NCBI GenBank assembly: GCA_003254905.1
Contig: QANU01053814.1
Span: 119,028 to 183,027, forward strand
Direction: 5' to 3'
Length of the DNA: 64,000 nt
DNA from: Nissolia schottii
Taxonomy: Eukaryota > Streptophyta > Magnoliopsida > Fabales > Fabaceae
A program made the translations under genes and the position numbers. The notes under the pieces are model-generated. The model saw only the letters and a list, made by a program, of their open reading frames with translations, did not search any database and was not told the origin of the DNA. Each line of letters opens with the position of its first letter. Position 1 is the stretch's first letter. Positions 35,379 through 47,250 of the stretch are shown here, piece by piece.

Positions 35379-35534
35379 ACCAAAGGATGCCAACCATTTG
35401 TTTTTTTATTCTCATCCCCCACCACCACTAGTCCTTCTGAACCTCACTTACACATGTGCATATCTATCATGTCTTTTTGAGGATACAATAATTTTGTCAC
35501 ATGAGGGCCGCTTAATTAATTAGCTAAATAAGTT
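33931..35534. other. Intergenic sequence with a (CTTT)n microsatellite
   Basis: No gene seen. A (CTTT)n run of about 39 bases at 35340-35378 is the only distinct feature. The 3' UTR of the HMG-CoA reductase gene lies at the right edge, since that gene ends at 35535 on the minus strand. Confidence 0.55.
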
Positions 35535-37707
35535 TTAAGAGACAATTTTGGCGATATCCTTGCTAGATCTGTTGTACTTCATGTGGCTCCTAACGAGCTG
35601 ACCTGCTGCGATTGCAGACATGAGGGAGAGCTCCCCTGCGAGCACCGCACCAGCCACCACGGTGGCCAGTTGCCTTGAGTTCGCACCGGGGCTCTCTTTG
35701 CTCGCACCCTTTACTCCCAGTAGATTGAGACATGCTGATTGAGACGCCAGCTGTGTTCCCCCTCCTACCGTGCCCACCTGCACACACCCCATTCATTTTA
35801 TTAGAGGTTGAAATAATTAATATGTTTGAATTTTAGTATCATACTAGTTAGTTAGTTTGAATAGCACAAGATATATGAATTTCAATTCATTTAATATGTT
35901 TGGTAAACTTATGGTGAGTTACTAACTAGAAAGCAACCGCATCCTATGAACATGAATATTGGTGAGTTACTAACTAGAAAGCAACCGCATCCTATGAACA
36001 TGAAGATCTGTCCTAGTCCTACAGGACGGACGTACAATTAAGTAATGAAATTGGGTTGAGCTGGCTGCAGGTTCCCCGGGAAATAGGACTTGTCCTCCCT
36101 CTTCTTCACACGTGATAAACAAGGCAAGGAATAAATAAAAAAGAAGAAGAAAAGAATTAGACCTCAAGGGATGGCATAGTGACGGAGATGTGAAGGTCCT
36201 TGGCGTCGTTGACGGCCTCCATCATGGTGATGCAGTGGGAGCTCTCGACATTCTGAGCAGGGTCCTGGCCAGTGGCCAAGTAGACAGCAGTGACGATGTT
36301 GCTGGCATGAGCATTGAAGCCGCCAAGGGAGCCGGCAAGGGCGGAGCCGGTGAGATTCTTGAGCACGTTGAGCTCAAGCAAGGCCTCCACGGAGGTCTTG
36401 AGGACCTTGTTGACCACCTCCTCCTTGATGACAGCCTCGCACACCAGCGACTTACCCCTCCCTTCGATCCAGTTGACAGCTGCGGCCTTCTTGTCCGAGC
36501 AGAAATTACCTGGAGAATGAAGAGCACGTTGAGAGAGAGAGAGAGAGAAGCAAGCACAGAAATTAAATGATGAGGAGGAGGATGAGGTACGTACCCGATA
36601 TTCCAATGACCTCCATGTCGGGGAAGTCTCCCTGGTGGAGGAAGTCAAGCACGTTCTGCACACCCTTCGACACCATGTTCATCCCCATGGCGTCACCCGT
36701 GCTGCAGCTCAATCTAATGTACAAGTTCTTCCCTGCTATCGCCCCCTTTATGCTCTGCAACCTCGCATATCTGCTCGACCTGCACTCGTTCCCCTGTCCC
36801 ATCAATCTCTACAATTAACACAATATATCTACTTAACTACTTTACCATCCATCAATCAATCAATCATTCATTCATTACCGGTTGAAAACCACACTCAGCG
36901 AATCCCAATTGACCGGATCTTCTACGTACGACTTCAGCTGGGCCGCCCTCTTCGCGCTCCCGAACCTCACCACCGGTGCCCTGCTCATGCCGTCTCGTAG
37001 GACCACGGACGAGGCGCCTCCGGAGACGTATATGGCCTTGCATCCCCTGTTCGTGCTCGCCACCAGGCACCCTTCCGTGGTGGCCATGGGAACCGTGTAC
37101 TCCACGCCGTCCACCAGAAGCGGGCCCGCCACCCCCACCGGGATCTGAACGAACCCTATCGGCATCTCGCAGCACTGCCCCAGAATCGACTCGTAGTCGA
37201 ACCCTTCCACCGGAAGCCCCTCCAGCGACTTTCCGGTCATCCTCTCCACCGCCTCCCGCCGTATCGCCGCCGCCCGCCGGCAGTCCCCGAGGCGTGTCTC
37301 CAAAGAGTAGGACGGCACGACGCCGGAGACCACCGAGCGGACGATCTCCTCGTCCTCCGGAGGAGGCCTGGAATCATCCTTGGCGATGATGGAAACGTCG
37401 TCGTTTAAGAGGTCTTCTTCGTCTTCGGAATCAGAGGAGCGGGAAGAGGCGGCGATGATGGGGTGAATGAGGCCAATGCCGAAGAAGCCGAGGAGGTAGA
37501 TGAGCGAGGCCACGAGGGAGAGGACGGCGGCCATCTCGGGGAGCGTGACGACGTGGAGGGGGGTCGAGTTCCTGATCTTCTCCCGCCAGCGGTGCAGGAG
37601 GAAGTAGGCCACCGAGAAGAACACGCCGAAGAACACCCCGTTGGTCACGTACAGGGGAACCACCGGGGACAAGAGGGCCGCCGCGTGCTGCTGCTGCTTC
37701 TTCTTCT
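35535..37707 (-). CDS. HMGR: 3-hydroxy-3-methylglutaryl-CoA reductase (HMGR), N-terminus in assembly gap
   Basis: Minus-strand exons: from the gap edge 37707 to 36879, 36779-36595, 36509-36163 and 35777-35535 (stop TAA). All boundaries are GT-AG and the four-exon layout is that of plant HMGR. About 534 codons are visible against a usual 570-600, so roughly 40-60 residues lie in the gap. The enzyme converts HMG-CoA to mevalonate with NADPH in the ER membrane, the controlling step of cytosolic isoprenoid and sterol synthesis. Two membrane segments are visible ([21 protein letters not shown] and [20 protein letters not shown]). Catalytic motifs: [29 protein letters not shown] (Glu), [16 protein letters not shown] (Lys), [12 protein letters not shown] (Asp), GTVGGGT, and [12 protein letters not shown] with the catalytic His and the regulatory Ser that SnRK1 kinases phosphorylate. 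Exon 1 is very GC-rich, which probably caused the gap. Confidence 0.96.
35913..36003. repeat. 48-base tandem duplication in HMGR intron 3
   Basis: The unit starting GGTGAGTTACTAACTAGAAA at 35913 is repeated at 35961. The copies agree through the visible 43 bases of the second. It lies in the 385-base intron 3 (35778-36162) and looks recent. Confidence 0.9.
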
Positions 37708-37951
37708 NNNNNNNNNNNNNNNNNNNNNNNNNNNNNNNNNNNNNNNNNNNNNNNNNNNNNNNNNNNNNNNNNNNNNNNNNNNNNNNNNNNNNNNNNNNNN
37801 NNNNNNNNNNNNNNNNNNNNNNNNNNNNNNNNNNNNNNNNNNNNNNNNNNNNNNNNNNNNNNNNNNNNNNNNNNNNNNNNNNNNNNNNNNNNNNNNNNNN
37901 NNNNNNNNNNNNNNNNNNNNNNNNNNNNNNNNNNNNNNNNNNNNNNNNNNN
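37708..37951. other. Assembly gap (244 N) covering the HMGR start
   Basis: All bases are N. The gap should contain the HMGR start codon, the first ~40-60 codons and the 5' leader. It begins in a CTGCTGCTTCTTCTTCT run and follows GC-rich sequence. Confidence 0.99.
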
Positions 37952-37957
37952 CTCCCA

Positions 37958-37966
37958 CCTTTTATA
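37958..37966 (-). promoter_or_regulatory. Likely TATA box of the HMGR gene
   Basis: On the minus strand the sequence reads TATAAAAGG just upstream of the gap. With the gap at about its stated size there is room for a short leader and the missing N-terminal codons. Position and consensus are the only evidence. Confidence 0.45.
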
Positions 37967-40839
37967 TTTTTCCTTCTTCAATTCAGTTGGACTACAAGAT
38001 ATTACCATTTATAATATTTGAATTCAAATTAATATACATATTGTATATTGTTATTTGATTCTCTGATATTTTTCTTTTACAAATTGCGTGACTGTCATTA
38101 CAATACCGGATTATTTCATGAGGGAGAGTTCTATGAAAATGAGAGCATGTACAAAATTGAGTGATTCTCAAAGATGCTACGTAAACACGGTCAACCTATC
38201 AGGTAAACTCTCAGACTTTAAACCACTACTTTTGACCAACATCTCGAACCTCTACTGACTTAAGCATCGGAATCTTTGCAAGTACCCGTCCCAGATCCAA
38301 TCATCATCCGCGGAGCTCTAGGATTCGAAACATACCTCTCCGATACAGATATGTTTTTTTTTCCTGTACATTGGCTAAAAAGAATTGATAATCTGATTTT
38401 ATACATTGAAAGATTAGATCTATGTCAAATTTAAATAGAAACACCACAAATCCATGTTCAAAATTCTAAGAGAACTAATTTGACGTTGGAAAATATTTTT
38501 ATAATTAATATAAGTAATGAAACTTAAATAATATATTAATCCATAAATATTGGATGATAAAATAAAAAATTTATATTGATAATAAATTAAATTAATTTTT
38601 TTTTGGGGTATCATAGTATATATTTACTAGTTAATTCTACTTGAATACTAAACAAAATTAATCTTTGCTTATGTGAATTATGTTATCTGTTGTAAGAACT
38701 ATTTCGTTATAATTTTGGTCCGTGCTTTTTTATGTATGATCAAATTTGCAATTTCAAAGTATGGTTGTTTTATCTTTGAAAAATGCTAATTGAACAACCA
38801 AAACAAATAACAAAAACACACAACACACTAAAAAACAAAACTCTCTTATTAAAATATTATTTTTTCTCCCTGCTCTCTTTCTCTTCTCTCACGTTCTCTC
38901 ACTCCCTCAATCACACTTTCTTTTTCTCTCACCCACGTAGCCATGGACCTCCTCCTTCTTCTTTTTCTTCCTCTCTCTCTCTCTTTTTCTCTCATTGCGA
39001 GCTTCCCACCATGAACACCATCTCCTTCACTGTGACTTCTTCATCTTCCTCTTCTCTGATTTTATATGTTGGTTTGTTCATGATAGGATGTTAGTTTCTC
39101 TGTGTTAGAGTGTTAGGTTGATTTCTATGTGTTATGATGCTGATTTCTCTGTGTTAATGTGTTAGTTTGTTGGTTTAGGGTTATTGATGTACAAAGGTTG
39201 GATTGCTTATTATTTTGTTGGTTTCTTTATTTTTTAATGCGCATGAAGAGTGTTGGTGAGTTACACGCGCGTAGAAGAAGAGTCGGGGTAGAAGAGAGAG
39301 AATGTGAGGAGTTATATATTTTAATGTGTTGTTCATTTTTGTTTTTTGTTTTCGTTGTTCAGATAGAAATCTCTTTACCCTTTGTCATCATTGATCTATT
39401 GCTATGTTGTCTCGTCTCAAAACCTAGGGATAATTTCCTATATATGTGGTATGAGAGTAAGAAATTCATGCGTCAGTAATACTGATAGGGCTATCAAATG
39501 AGTCTTGTCTATTTAATCCGTGAGTTAATGAATTTTTAATTTTTGTAGACAATTTTTTTTAATGCTTAGTCTGTCAATTTAATGTGGATAAATGAATTAG
39601 ATTTATTTTAACAATTAAAATTATTAAACATTTAATTTAACCCATTTAAGTCTAGCTCATTTAATTCACATGTTGCACAAGCCAGGTTAAATAGATCTTT
39701 AAAAATTCAAAGAGAAGTTTTTTTATATTTAGCATGTCTATTTAATGCAGATAAATGGGTTAACCGGCTGGTCAGATCCATATTGATAATCCTAAACACT
39801 ATGATCCACTATTATGATTTCTCCGTAAATCTCCACAGATTTTGAACTCCTTCCTATTCCTAACATACCCCTCTCTCGATCATGTCGGTAGCAGTTGCAC
39901 TTCATTTTAAAAAGTTCACATTTTTTTTTAATCACATTCAAGTCCAGCATTAAGCTTGCATGTCCCATTTGTCTTTAGGTTTATGGTCCTTTAATTTCCC
40001 ATGTGAACTTGTAAATGTCAGAAAATGGTAAAATATATATCAATGACCAGAAATTCCATGAATTTTTTATTACAATAGTCCATTTTATTGGGGTAGTTTT
40101 TCTTTATCATTTTGGGTCAGGAGTGGGAGATTGGGCGTTGGGGAGGGGCAGGGAGTCTCACGCATTGAGCCTAATAGATCATTTTTAAGCACACACAACA
40201 AAATTGAGTTTCACCAAGTGAAATTCATAAGAATTTAGTGAAACACACAATAAAAGTAATAATACTTATTTTTTTTAATGTGTACTTAAAATTAATATCT
40301 TAAACCGATTCCAACAAAAAATTTCTCCTTCCCCGATTGAATGGTAAAAGAATATTAAAAAATTAATAAAGATGTATTAATTAGGTCTTCAAGTTGGGTC
40401 ATCGGGTATATTTTGCAAATTCATCACCTAAACTGATTGTTAATTGGATTGGTAGACTTGATCCAATAAAACCCGATTACCTAATCTAACCCAGATTTAT
40501 ATAATTGAGTTGGATGGATTCGGTTAAGTAATCATATTTACCTAGACTTATTTATATATGTGCAACCCTACTCATTGAATATTAGTAAGGGAGAAATTTT
40601 TAGGTGAACATAATACTTATATTTTATTATTGTGCATATTCATAATAAAAGTAAATTTTACTTTTACTTGGTGACCCATTTTTATTGTGTGTGTATCCAA
40701 AGATAAAGTGTTAGACTTGTGCTCACCCAATGACTTCTCATCATGGGACACTGATCTTCTACCGGTTACTCCATCTGCTCTGTTTTAATTGGTCATTTTC
40801 TTTTTTTTAGGGTTTTAAAATATCAGTGAATTCTCTCAT
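37967..40839. other. HMGR upstream region and intergenic sequence
   Basis: AT-rich sequence with a pyrimidine-rich (CT)n stretch at about 38866-39000 and short imperfect repeats of GATTTCTCTGTGTTA near 39075-39150. Frames at 38783-39094 and 39159-39479 are low complexity or featureless and not supported. Related AT-rich phrases (AATAAAAGTAA with ACTTATTTT) at about 40240 and 40640 hint at a decayed repeat. Confidence 0.45.
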
Positions 40840-42304
40840 TCGAAAGGGATTCGAAAGAGATTCGACTAGGGGGCCCATTGTCTCCTTATTTATTTGTGAT
40901 TTGCACAGAGAAGATTACCCATTTGATTGAACAAGTGGTTCATTTGGGGGCTTTAGAAGCCTATCGAGTTGTCCCAATGCAATCCTTTTAATTATCTCAC
41001 ATTTATGCTTTGCGAATGACCTCTTTTTGTTTGCTAAGGCTTCGATGGGTCATGTTGATGTTATTAAATCCTATCTGGATATTTTGTGTGCTAGTTCGGC
41101 CAAAAAGTGAGTGAGGAGAAGACTAGAATTGATTTCTCTAAGAATGTGAATCATAACAAGGCGGGTGATATTGCAAATGCCTTGTGTTTTCAGCTCACTT
41201 CTGATCTAGGTAATTAAGTATCTTGGTGTTCATTTGCTTCCCTCTAGAACATCAAGTAATTCTTTTTCCTGGATTAATGATCACGTTCTTAAGCGGATAT
41301 CTTCTTGGAAGACCAAATCTTTGTCTCTAGCTGATCGTTTAACTCTTTGTTCTTCGGTGTCATCTCCATCTTATGCTTTTCAAACATCATATGCATCTCC
41401 TGTGGTATATATGTGGTGAATTGGATAAGCTGAGTAGGTAGTTTATGTGGGGTTCCTCAAGTGATCATTGCAAGATATCTCTTGTTAAATGGGATAATTC
41501 AAGCCTAAGAAGGAAGGAGGGTTGGGATTAAGACATTCTCAGGCTGTTAATTAAGCTTTCATATCTAAAGTTGGTTGGCAATTGATTAAAGAGCCTGATG
41601 CTCTTTGGTTGAGAATTATCAAGAGTAAATATAAATTTGGTGAGAATATTATTCCAATTGTTCGACACAAACTTATTCAATTTAATCTCTAGAAAGGTAT
41701 TTCTAAAACTTGGGATAAAGTTACGAATAATGTAAGCTGGCGAGTCAATAATGGTAAGGATATTAATTTTTGGATAGATTTGTGGGTTCCTAATATTGGT
41801 CCTTTACTTCCTCTCACTATAGGTCCACTTTCGAAAATAGAAAAGGGTAGGAAAGTTGTTGATTATTTGCTTCCTACTGGCGATTGGAACTGGGAGCTTA
41901 TTAAACAAATCTTACCTCCGAAAGTTTGCTCTGTGATTGGTAGGATTCTTGCTACTAGAACAGAATCTGGTGCTAATGTAATTGCATGAAGTGGTTCTGT
42001 GGATGGGCGTTTCATTGTCAAATATACTTATTAGATAGTCCAAACAAGTACTCCTTCGGTTATATAGTTTCCTTAGAGCATCATTTGGAATTGGATTGGT
42101 CCAAAGAGAGTTAAGACTTGTCTCTGACTTTTGGTGCAAAACGGTCTTCTAACAAATGATAGACATTATCAACGTCATTTATCTCAATCATCTCTTTGTC
42201 AATGTTGTGGTAATTTAGATGAGACTTCCTTACATGCACTTAGGGATTGTCCTGCAATTGATGGTTTTTGGAGAGATGTGTTTGAATTGAGTAGAGACCA
42301 CCAC
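40840..42304 (+). pseudogene. LINE (L1-type) retrotransposon fragment, RT to zf-RVT
   Basis: Plus-strand peptides follow plant LINE ORF2 in order: LCFANDLFLFAKAS (about 41000), SGQKVSEEKTR, KYLGVHLLPSRTSSNSFSWI (41213-41280), SLADRLTLCSSV, a block around DALWLRIIKSKYKFGENIIP (41600), WRVNNGKDINFWIDLWVPN (41740), then zf-RVT CQCCGNLDETSLHALRDC (42200-42255). The catalytic F-A-D-D reads F-A-N-D, so it is inactive. There are several frameshifts and stops. The 5' part (endonuclease and first half of RT) is missing. Its right end runs straight into a Mutator-like fragment. Confidence 0.88.
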
Positions 42305-42640
42305 CGTTTGGATGTTGATTTGGAGAAGCACACATGTACATGCATATTCTAGCAATTGACTAGCATTCCTTGTAGGCATGTCAGTTTTGCAATCTTTGAC
42401 CTTAATCTTAAGGCTAAAGATTTTGTTGATTCTTGATTGTGCATGTCTTCTTCCAATGCTACATACAAGCATCACATTCAACCTGTTCAAGGAGCATAAT
42501 ACTGGGAAAAGACACCATATGATCGACCTATTCTCCCAAATATTAAGAGACTTGCTGGTAGGTCAAAGAGGCAGAGGAGAAAGGATTCCAATGAGCTTCC
42601 AGTGGCTCCAAAGAGGCAGTGGGTGTTGCCTCCTGACCCT
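42305..42640 (+). pseudogene. Mutator-like (MuDR/MURA) transposase fragment: SWIM zinc finger and C-terminus
   Basis: Reading VDLEKHTCTCIF, a stop, then QLTSIPCRHVSFAIF gives the C-x-C ... C-x-H signature of the SWIM zinc finger near the C-terminus of plant MULE transposases. It is followed by the usual tail containing YWEKTPYDRPILPNIKRLAG and a basic RSKRQRRK. The DDE catalytic domain is absent. The fragment is fused in frame to the end of the preceding LINE fragment (frame 42131-42352). Confidence 0.7.
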
Positions 42641-42689
42641 GCGTTCGGGCACACTTAGAGTTCTCAGACTGTGTCTTAAACTCGTCTGA

Positions 42690-43556
42690 GGCCCACTAAG
42701 TGTTTAGCTGAGCAAGCTGCTCAAGGGTCAACTAGGTCGGGTCTTTGACCTTACCCGACCGAATGTCCCCCAACAACTGCTGGAGACACTTATCAGCCCT
42801 ATAGTTAAATGCATTCTTCATGTCAGCTTCTTCAGAAGGATCATACTCAAAATTATCCTCAAAATATAAACAGTAAAACATTATGAACTAATTAATTAAA
42901 TAATTTAATTTAAGTCTAACTTATTATTTAAAAAAATTTACCTTCCAAACTTTGAAGAGGCGATCATTCTCCTCACTGTTGTACTCCTACCACTTACAAA
43001 CAACTATGTTGTAGCATTTTTTCTTTGTCACGGCGTAACGTGCAGCCATGTGGGGAATCCACCTATACAAACATAATTAACAATATATATTAGTAATGTT
43101 ACAAAAGTTAAATAAATTGCAAGTATAAAGTAAAACAAAAATAATTAACAAAACTTACCCACTATTGTTCTCATCAGTCAAATAGGAACTCGCCCTCGGT
43201 GTGTGGCAGATCCCTGCTATTGGGTGCCGGTGGGAGTCTCTGGCTGTGGCGATTGTGCTGATGGAGGATGTGGTGGAAGAGCCTGCTCGTAGCTCCCAAA
43301 CCTCACTGCCTGTGATGACGACTGAGGCAGGAAGCTGAACGCGAGAGCATCATCTGACTCCCGAGGGAGGTTGTCTCCTACAACCTCCTTAAAGCCCGGG
43401 GTCGATATGAAACCGTCCCCCTATGTCGGGCTCGAGGACGTCGACATGCTGCTCGACGTCGACCTTGACCCCCTGCCTTTGCCCCTCCCCCTACTACTTC
43501 GCCTAACAGATATGGGATAGTAGTCGAAGACTTGCCTTTTTCCTTTGTTGGCCATA
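42690..43556 (-). pseudogene. Degenerate CACTA-encoded protein, N-terminal part
   Basis: On the minus strand an ATG at 43554 opens MANKGKRQVFDYYPISVRR, then an Arg/Gly/Ser-rich stretch. One in-frame TAG falls after SSSPT (about 43422), and coding-like sequence continues (GDGFISTPGFKEVVGD, FLPQSSSQAVRFGSYEQ, PPHPPSAQSPQPETPTG). Further on, after an apparent intron, come MAARYAVTKKK and EYDPSEEADMKNAFNYRAD (about 42835). The latter resembles the plant 'transposase family 24' region found in CACTA elements. That link is from memory and is moderate. Confidence 0.5.
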
Positions 43557-43559
43557 CCA

Positions 43560-44460
43560 AAAAAAAGAAAAAAATAAAAATAAAACGTCAAAATAAAATA
43601 TGAAAATAAGAACTAATAGTGATAATGATAACATAACACTAATAAATGATAGCAAATAATTGTAATATCTAATTACACTAATAATTGTAATATCTAACAT
43701 AATATTAACTAAAATTAATCTAATAAATTTGTTAACTAATATTAATCTAATATTAACTAAACCTAACATAAAATTAACTAATTAAATAACATAACAAATT
43801 TAATCTGATATTACCTAACATAAAATTAACTAAACCTGACAAATTAATCTAATATTAACTAAACTTAACATAATTTCAATATAATGTAAATCTAACATAA
43901 TATTAAATTAAATTAATCTAATAAACTTTGTTAACTAATATCAATATTAACTAAATTAACCTAACATAAAATTAACTAATTAAATAACATAACAAATTTA
44001 ATCTAATATTACCTAAAATAAAATTAACTAAACCTAACAAATTAATCTAATATTAACTAAACCTAACATAATTTCAACATAATGTAAATCTAACATAATA
44101 TTAGCTAAAATTAATCTAATAATTTTTTTAATTAATATTAATCTAATATTAACTAAATTAACTAATTAAATAACATAACAAATTTAATCTAATATTACCG
44201 AACATAAAATTAACTAAACCTAACAAATTAATCTAATATTAACCAAACCTAACATAATTTCAACATAATATAAATCTAACATAATATTAACTAAAATTAA
44301 TCTAATAAATTTTGTTAACTAATATTAATCTAATATAAACTAAATTAACCTAACATAAAATTAACTAAACCTAACAAATTAATCTAATATTAAAAAAATC
44401 TAACATAAAATTAACTAAAATAACATAACAAATTTAATAACATAACAAGTATAAATAAAA
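43560..44460. repeat. AT-rich tandem array, period about 190-200 bases
   Basis: Built of short phrases such as AACATAAAATTAACTAAACC and TTAATCTAATATTAACTAAA. The landmark TAATTTCAA occurs at 43871, about 44069 and about 44255, giving a higher-order period of 186-198 bases. The array lies inside the CACTA element between its 5' terminal repeats and its protein frame, probably as an intron or leader. Confidence 0.8.
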
Positions 44461-44689
44461 TAAATTAACAGAAAAAACTAACTTGAATTGTCGGTGGCAA
44501 CGGTGGCGGAACTGAAGAGGATGACAAAGAGGAGGGTAGTGGTGGTTGTGGCGGAGAGGGAGAGCAAGAGGACGGAGTTGGTGGAGAGGGAGAGAAACAA
44601 TAGGGACAGAGGAGGAGAGAGGCGGATAAAATGGGAGTGAGGGAGGGAAGGACAAAGGAGCTCTGTATATAGCCTTCGTGAGGTCGCAG

Positions 44690-45480
44690 TGCTTCGTCAT
44701 GAATGTTACAAACACAGGAAAATGTGCTTCCTTTCATATTTTGAGATTGTTACTATCAGATTTTTTTCGACGGTACGTAGTCGAATGTTACAAACGTGGG
44801 GAAAATGCGTGTCAGTTCATATTTTAAGACCCTTATTGTCGGATTTTTCTGATGATAACTATTCGAACATTACAAATTTGGGAAAACGCGTGTCTGTTCA
44901 TATTTTGAGATCCTTATCGTCGGTTTTTTCGACGGTAATTAGTTGAATGTTACAAGCATGGGGAAAACACGTGCCTGTTCATATTTTTAGACCATTACCG
45001 TTGGATTTTTCCTACTATAATTATTCGAATGTTACAAGCGTGGGGAAAACGTGTGTCTCTACATATTTCGAGTTTGTTACCATCGGATAATTTCGACGAT
45101 AACTACTCGAACATTACATTCGTGGGGAGCACATTCGTCCCCTCAAATTTCCAACCTCTTACAGTCGGATTTGTCTAACGCAAATGGCATCAATAATTCC
45201 AAAAATTATCACTACAGTTACCGTCTGACGTCCCCGATGATAAATTTTCGACTAAAAAATGCTTTGTTTTACCATAAGTAACTTCTGACGGTAACACGTT
45301 CGCCTCACCACGTGCCACTTGGTGCCAACTATTATCGACAGTGTTACCGTCGGAATATATTTTTTGACTGTAATCGTGGCAAAAATTGCTCTGGTTCAAC
45401 TTAAAAACCGTTACCATCAATTTTTTGTATTATTTTTTACGGTAATACTGTCAGATTTTATTTCGACGGTAACTGTCTAA
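44690..45480. repeat. CACTA subterminal repeats (first element)
   Basis: About six imperfect units of roughly 75-85 bases share CGAATGTTACAAGCGTGGGG and GTTCATATTTTGAGA, each holding inverted TTACCGTCGGA/TTCGACGGTAA motifs. Such motifs are the usual binding sites of the CACTA TNPA-type protein. Confidence 0.8.
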
Positions 45481-45506
45481 TAATAATTTGGATGTTTCTG
45501 GTAGTG

Positions 45507-46084
45507 ATATTTGTGCATACAAAAAACGTGAAAACAATTATTATCAAACACATAAACAAACAAATATCAAATATACATGTGTTCATGCATGTATAAATAC
45601 TCAATAACAATGTTTATTTATCTTTATTATAATGTTTGTTTCTCCGTGTAGGTGTACACAGATGTCAATTTTTTGGGTCTACAAATAATATTTTTGTAAA
45701 ATTAAAATAGGTTAGTTTACATTTTTATGAACAATTACCTTGATTTCCATTTGTCTTTTTTCCTTATAATTTTATAATTTTTCTTTGCATGAGGAGGAGT
45801 GGTGAAAAGAAATCCATTATCTTATATCTTAAATAATATAACACTCGTGAGCAGCGAGGGAAAATATTCTAATGTAAACATAAGTATATAACTTTTTGTG
45901 GACCACGTGGAGATATCTTTCAAAAAAATAATAACTAATAAATATTAAATTTGAGCATAATATGGAACCCAACCAAGAAAGCTCTCACAATTAGTAAATA
46001 ATTGAATTCCTTATGTATTTAGTTACGAGTTCAATTTTTAATAGTGTGTATAAAAAAATCATTTTGTCAAGAGAGATATATCAA
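45507..46084. other. AT-rich spacer
   Basis: No gene or repeat recognised between the CACTA terminus and the left arm of the long inverted repeat. Confidence 0.5.
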
Positions 46085-46637
46085 TTTTAATGATTTTAAA
46101 GTCTCAAAAGAAAACTAGTCATTGTTAACGATAAATATCCCTTTAAACAATCAAACAATGTTAAACCCACAAAATAAATCGCTAAATTAAACATAATTTT
46201 TTTTCTATTCCTCCTAAATAAAACAAAACTTACAATCTGAATTAAGAATCTCACTGTTGCTCAAACTATAGCATCATCACTTGAACTATTAAAACCTTGA
46301 ATTGACTAAACGAAAGCATGTTTCCTCTGTGGGATCCCACGAATATTTTATATTTAACACAACTTATATTTTGTTTTTAGTTTTTCAATTTTGATCGTCT
46401 GCCCCCTCTTAGCGACCAAAGTTTCAGTAATCGAGTTACAAGTTTTATATATAATGTTTCGCAAAAATTATTATCTAGATTTTTCTTAAGAAAATTGATT
46501 TATAAATTCATTGTTACGGACAAAAAAAAATATGTCAAAGTTGTACCACTCTTGGAGTTAAAATTTAAATAAAATACAGAAGTGAGTTCCCATAGTGTAA
46601 TGAGTTGTTGTTATTATTATTATTATTATTCTAAAAG
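46085..46637 (+). repeat. Left arm of a long inverted repeat
   Basis: About 553 bases that reappear in reverse complement at 47251-47677 plus 51267-51390. By eye the arms agree at roughly 95% or better over long stretches, for example around CTGCCCCCTCTTAGCGACC and GTACCACTCTTGGAGTTA. No coding potential was seen. Confidence 0.92.
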
Positions 46638-47250
46638 AAGTAAACTAAGAAAGGAATGGTTAATAACTTTTAGAATATACATTAAATTAAATGCGTTAAA
46701 AAAAACATGGAAGAATTTTTGTGATTAATTTATTTATATTGCATGTTACAAGTGCATTCGTTTATCTCTGATAGTCTCATTGATACAACAGGCAAGTTAG
46801 GTTTGGGTGTGCTAAAGGTGTTCATGACTGACTTGCAATAACTAAATCTTAGTAATTGAACTTACACAAAGTGATAAATTGTTGATCAAGAAATATTTTT
46901 TTTTTATGGGTGAAAGTCAAACCCACACAAATGATATAAATTATCATCATGTGACAGCTCGTCTTTTTTTTTTTCCTTCTATATATACACGTTTTAATCA
47001 ATGCTTTTTAATCCAAATTGGATTGCCTATTCTATTTGATGTTTAATTTTGAAATAATTTATTTTGTGTTTTCGGTCTATTTCTTATTTTTAGATTTTAT
47101 AAAAAAATTAATGCAAATATAAAAATTATGTTTCTTGTTTTAATTTATTATTTTCATTTATTACCTTTACAAAATTTCAAAATTATTAAATAAAAACATG
47201 AATTAAACAGACTCCAAATAATTTAAAATATAGGTTCTAACCCACATAAA
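46638..47250. other. Spacer (loop) of the long inverted repeat
   Basis: 613 bases of AT-rich unique sequence between the arms, with no ORF of note. Confidence 0.8.

Larger units (their letters stand above)
42690..45506 (-). mobile_element. CACTA (En/Spm) transposon, 5' part, truncated
   Basis: On the minus strand the element starts CACTACCAGAAACATCC at 45506, the CACTA terminus. It continues into about 800 bases of subterminal repeats carrying ACCGTCGGA-type motifs, then a ~900-base AT-rich tandem array, then the start of a protein frame (43556 downward). The other terminus was not found; the sequence gives way to a Mutator-like fragment near 42640. It has probably lost its 3' half. Confidence 0.75.

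Noticed and set aside
36190..37389. Several plus-strand frames opposite HMGR
   Set aside because: Shadows of the minus-strand HMGR exons, which carry all the catalytic motifs.
37431..38021. Frames extending through the second gap on both strands
   Set aside because: Created by N codons. Only the minus-strand HMGR frame has supporting motifs.
38783..39094. 103-codon Ser/Phe/Leu-rich frame
   Set aside because: Comes from a (CT)n-rich stretch; such tracts give open low-complexity frames by chance.
43560..44460. CRISPR-like or centromeric satellite array
   Set aside because: The repeats are contiguous, AT-rich and lie inside a CACTA element; there are no spacers and this is a plant nuclear sequence.
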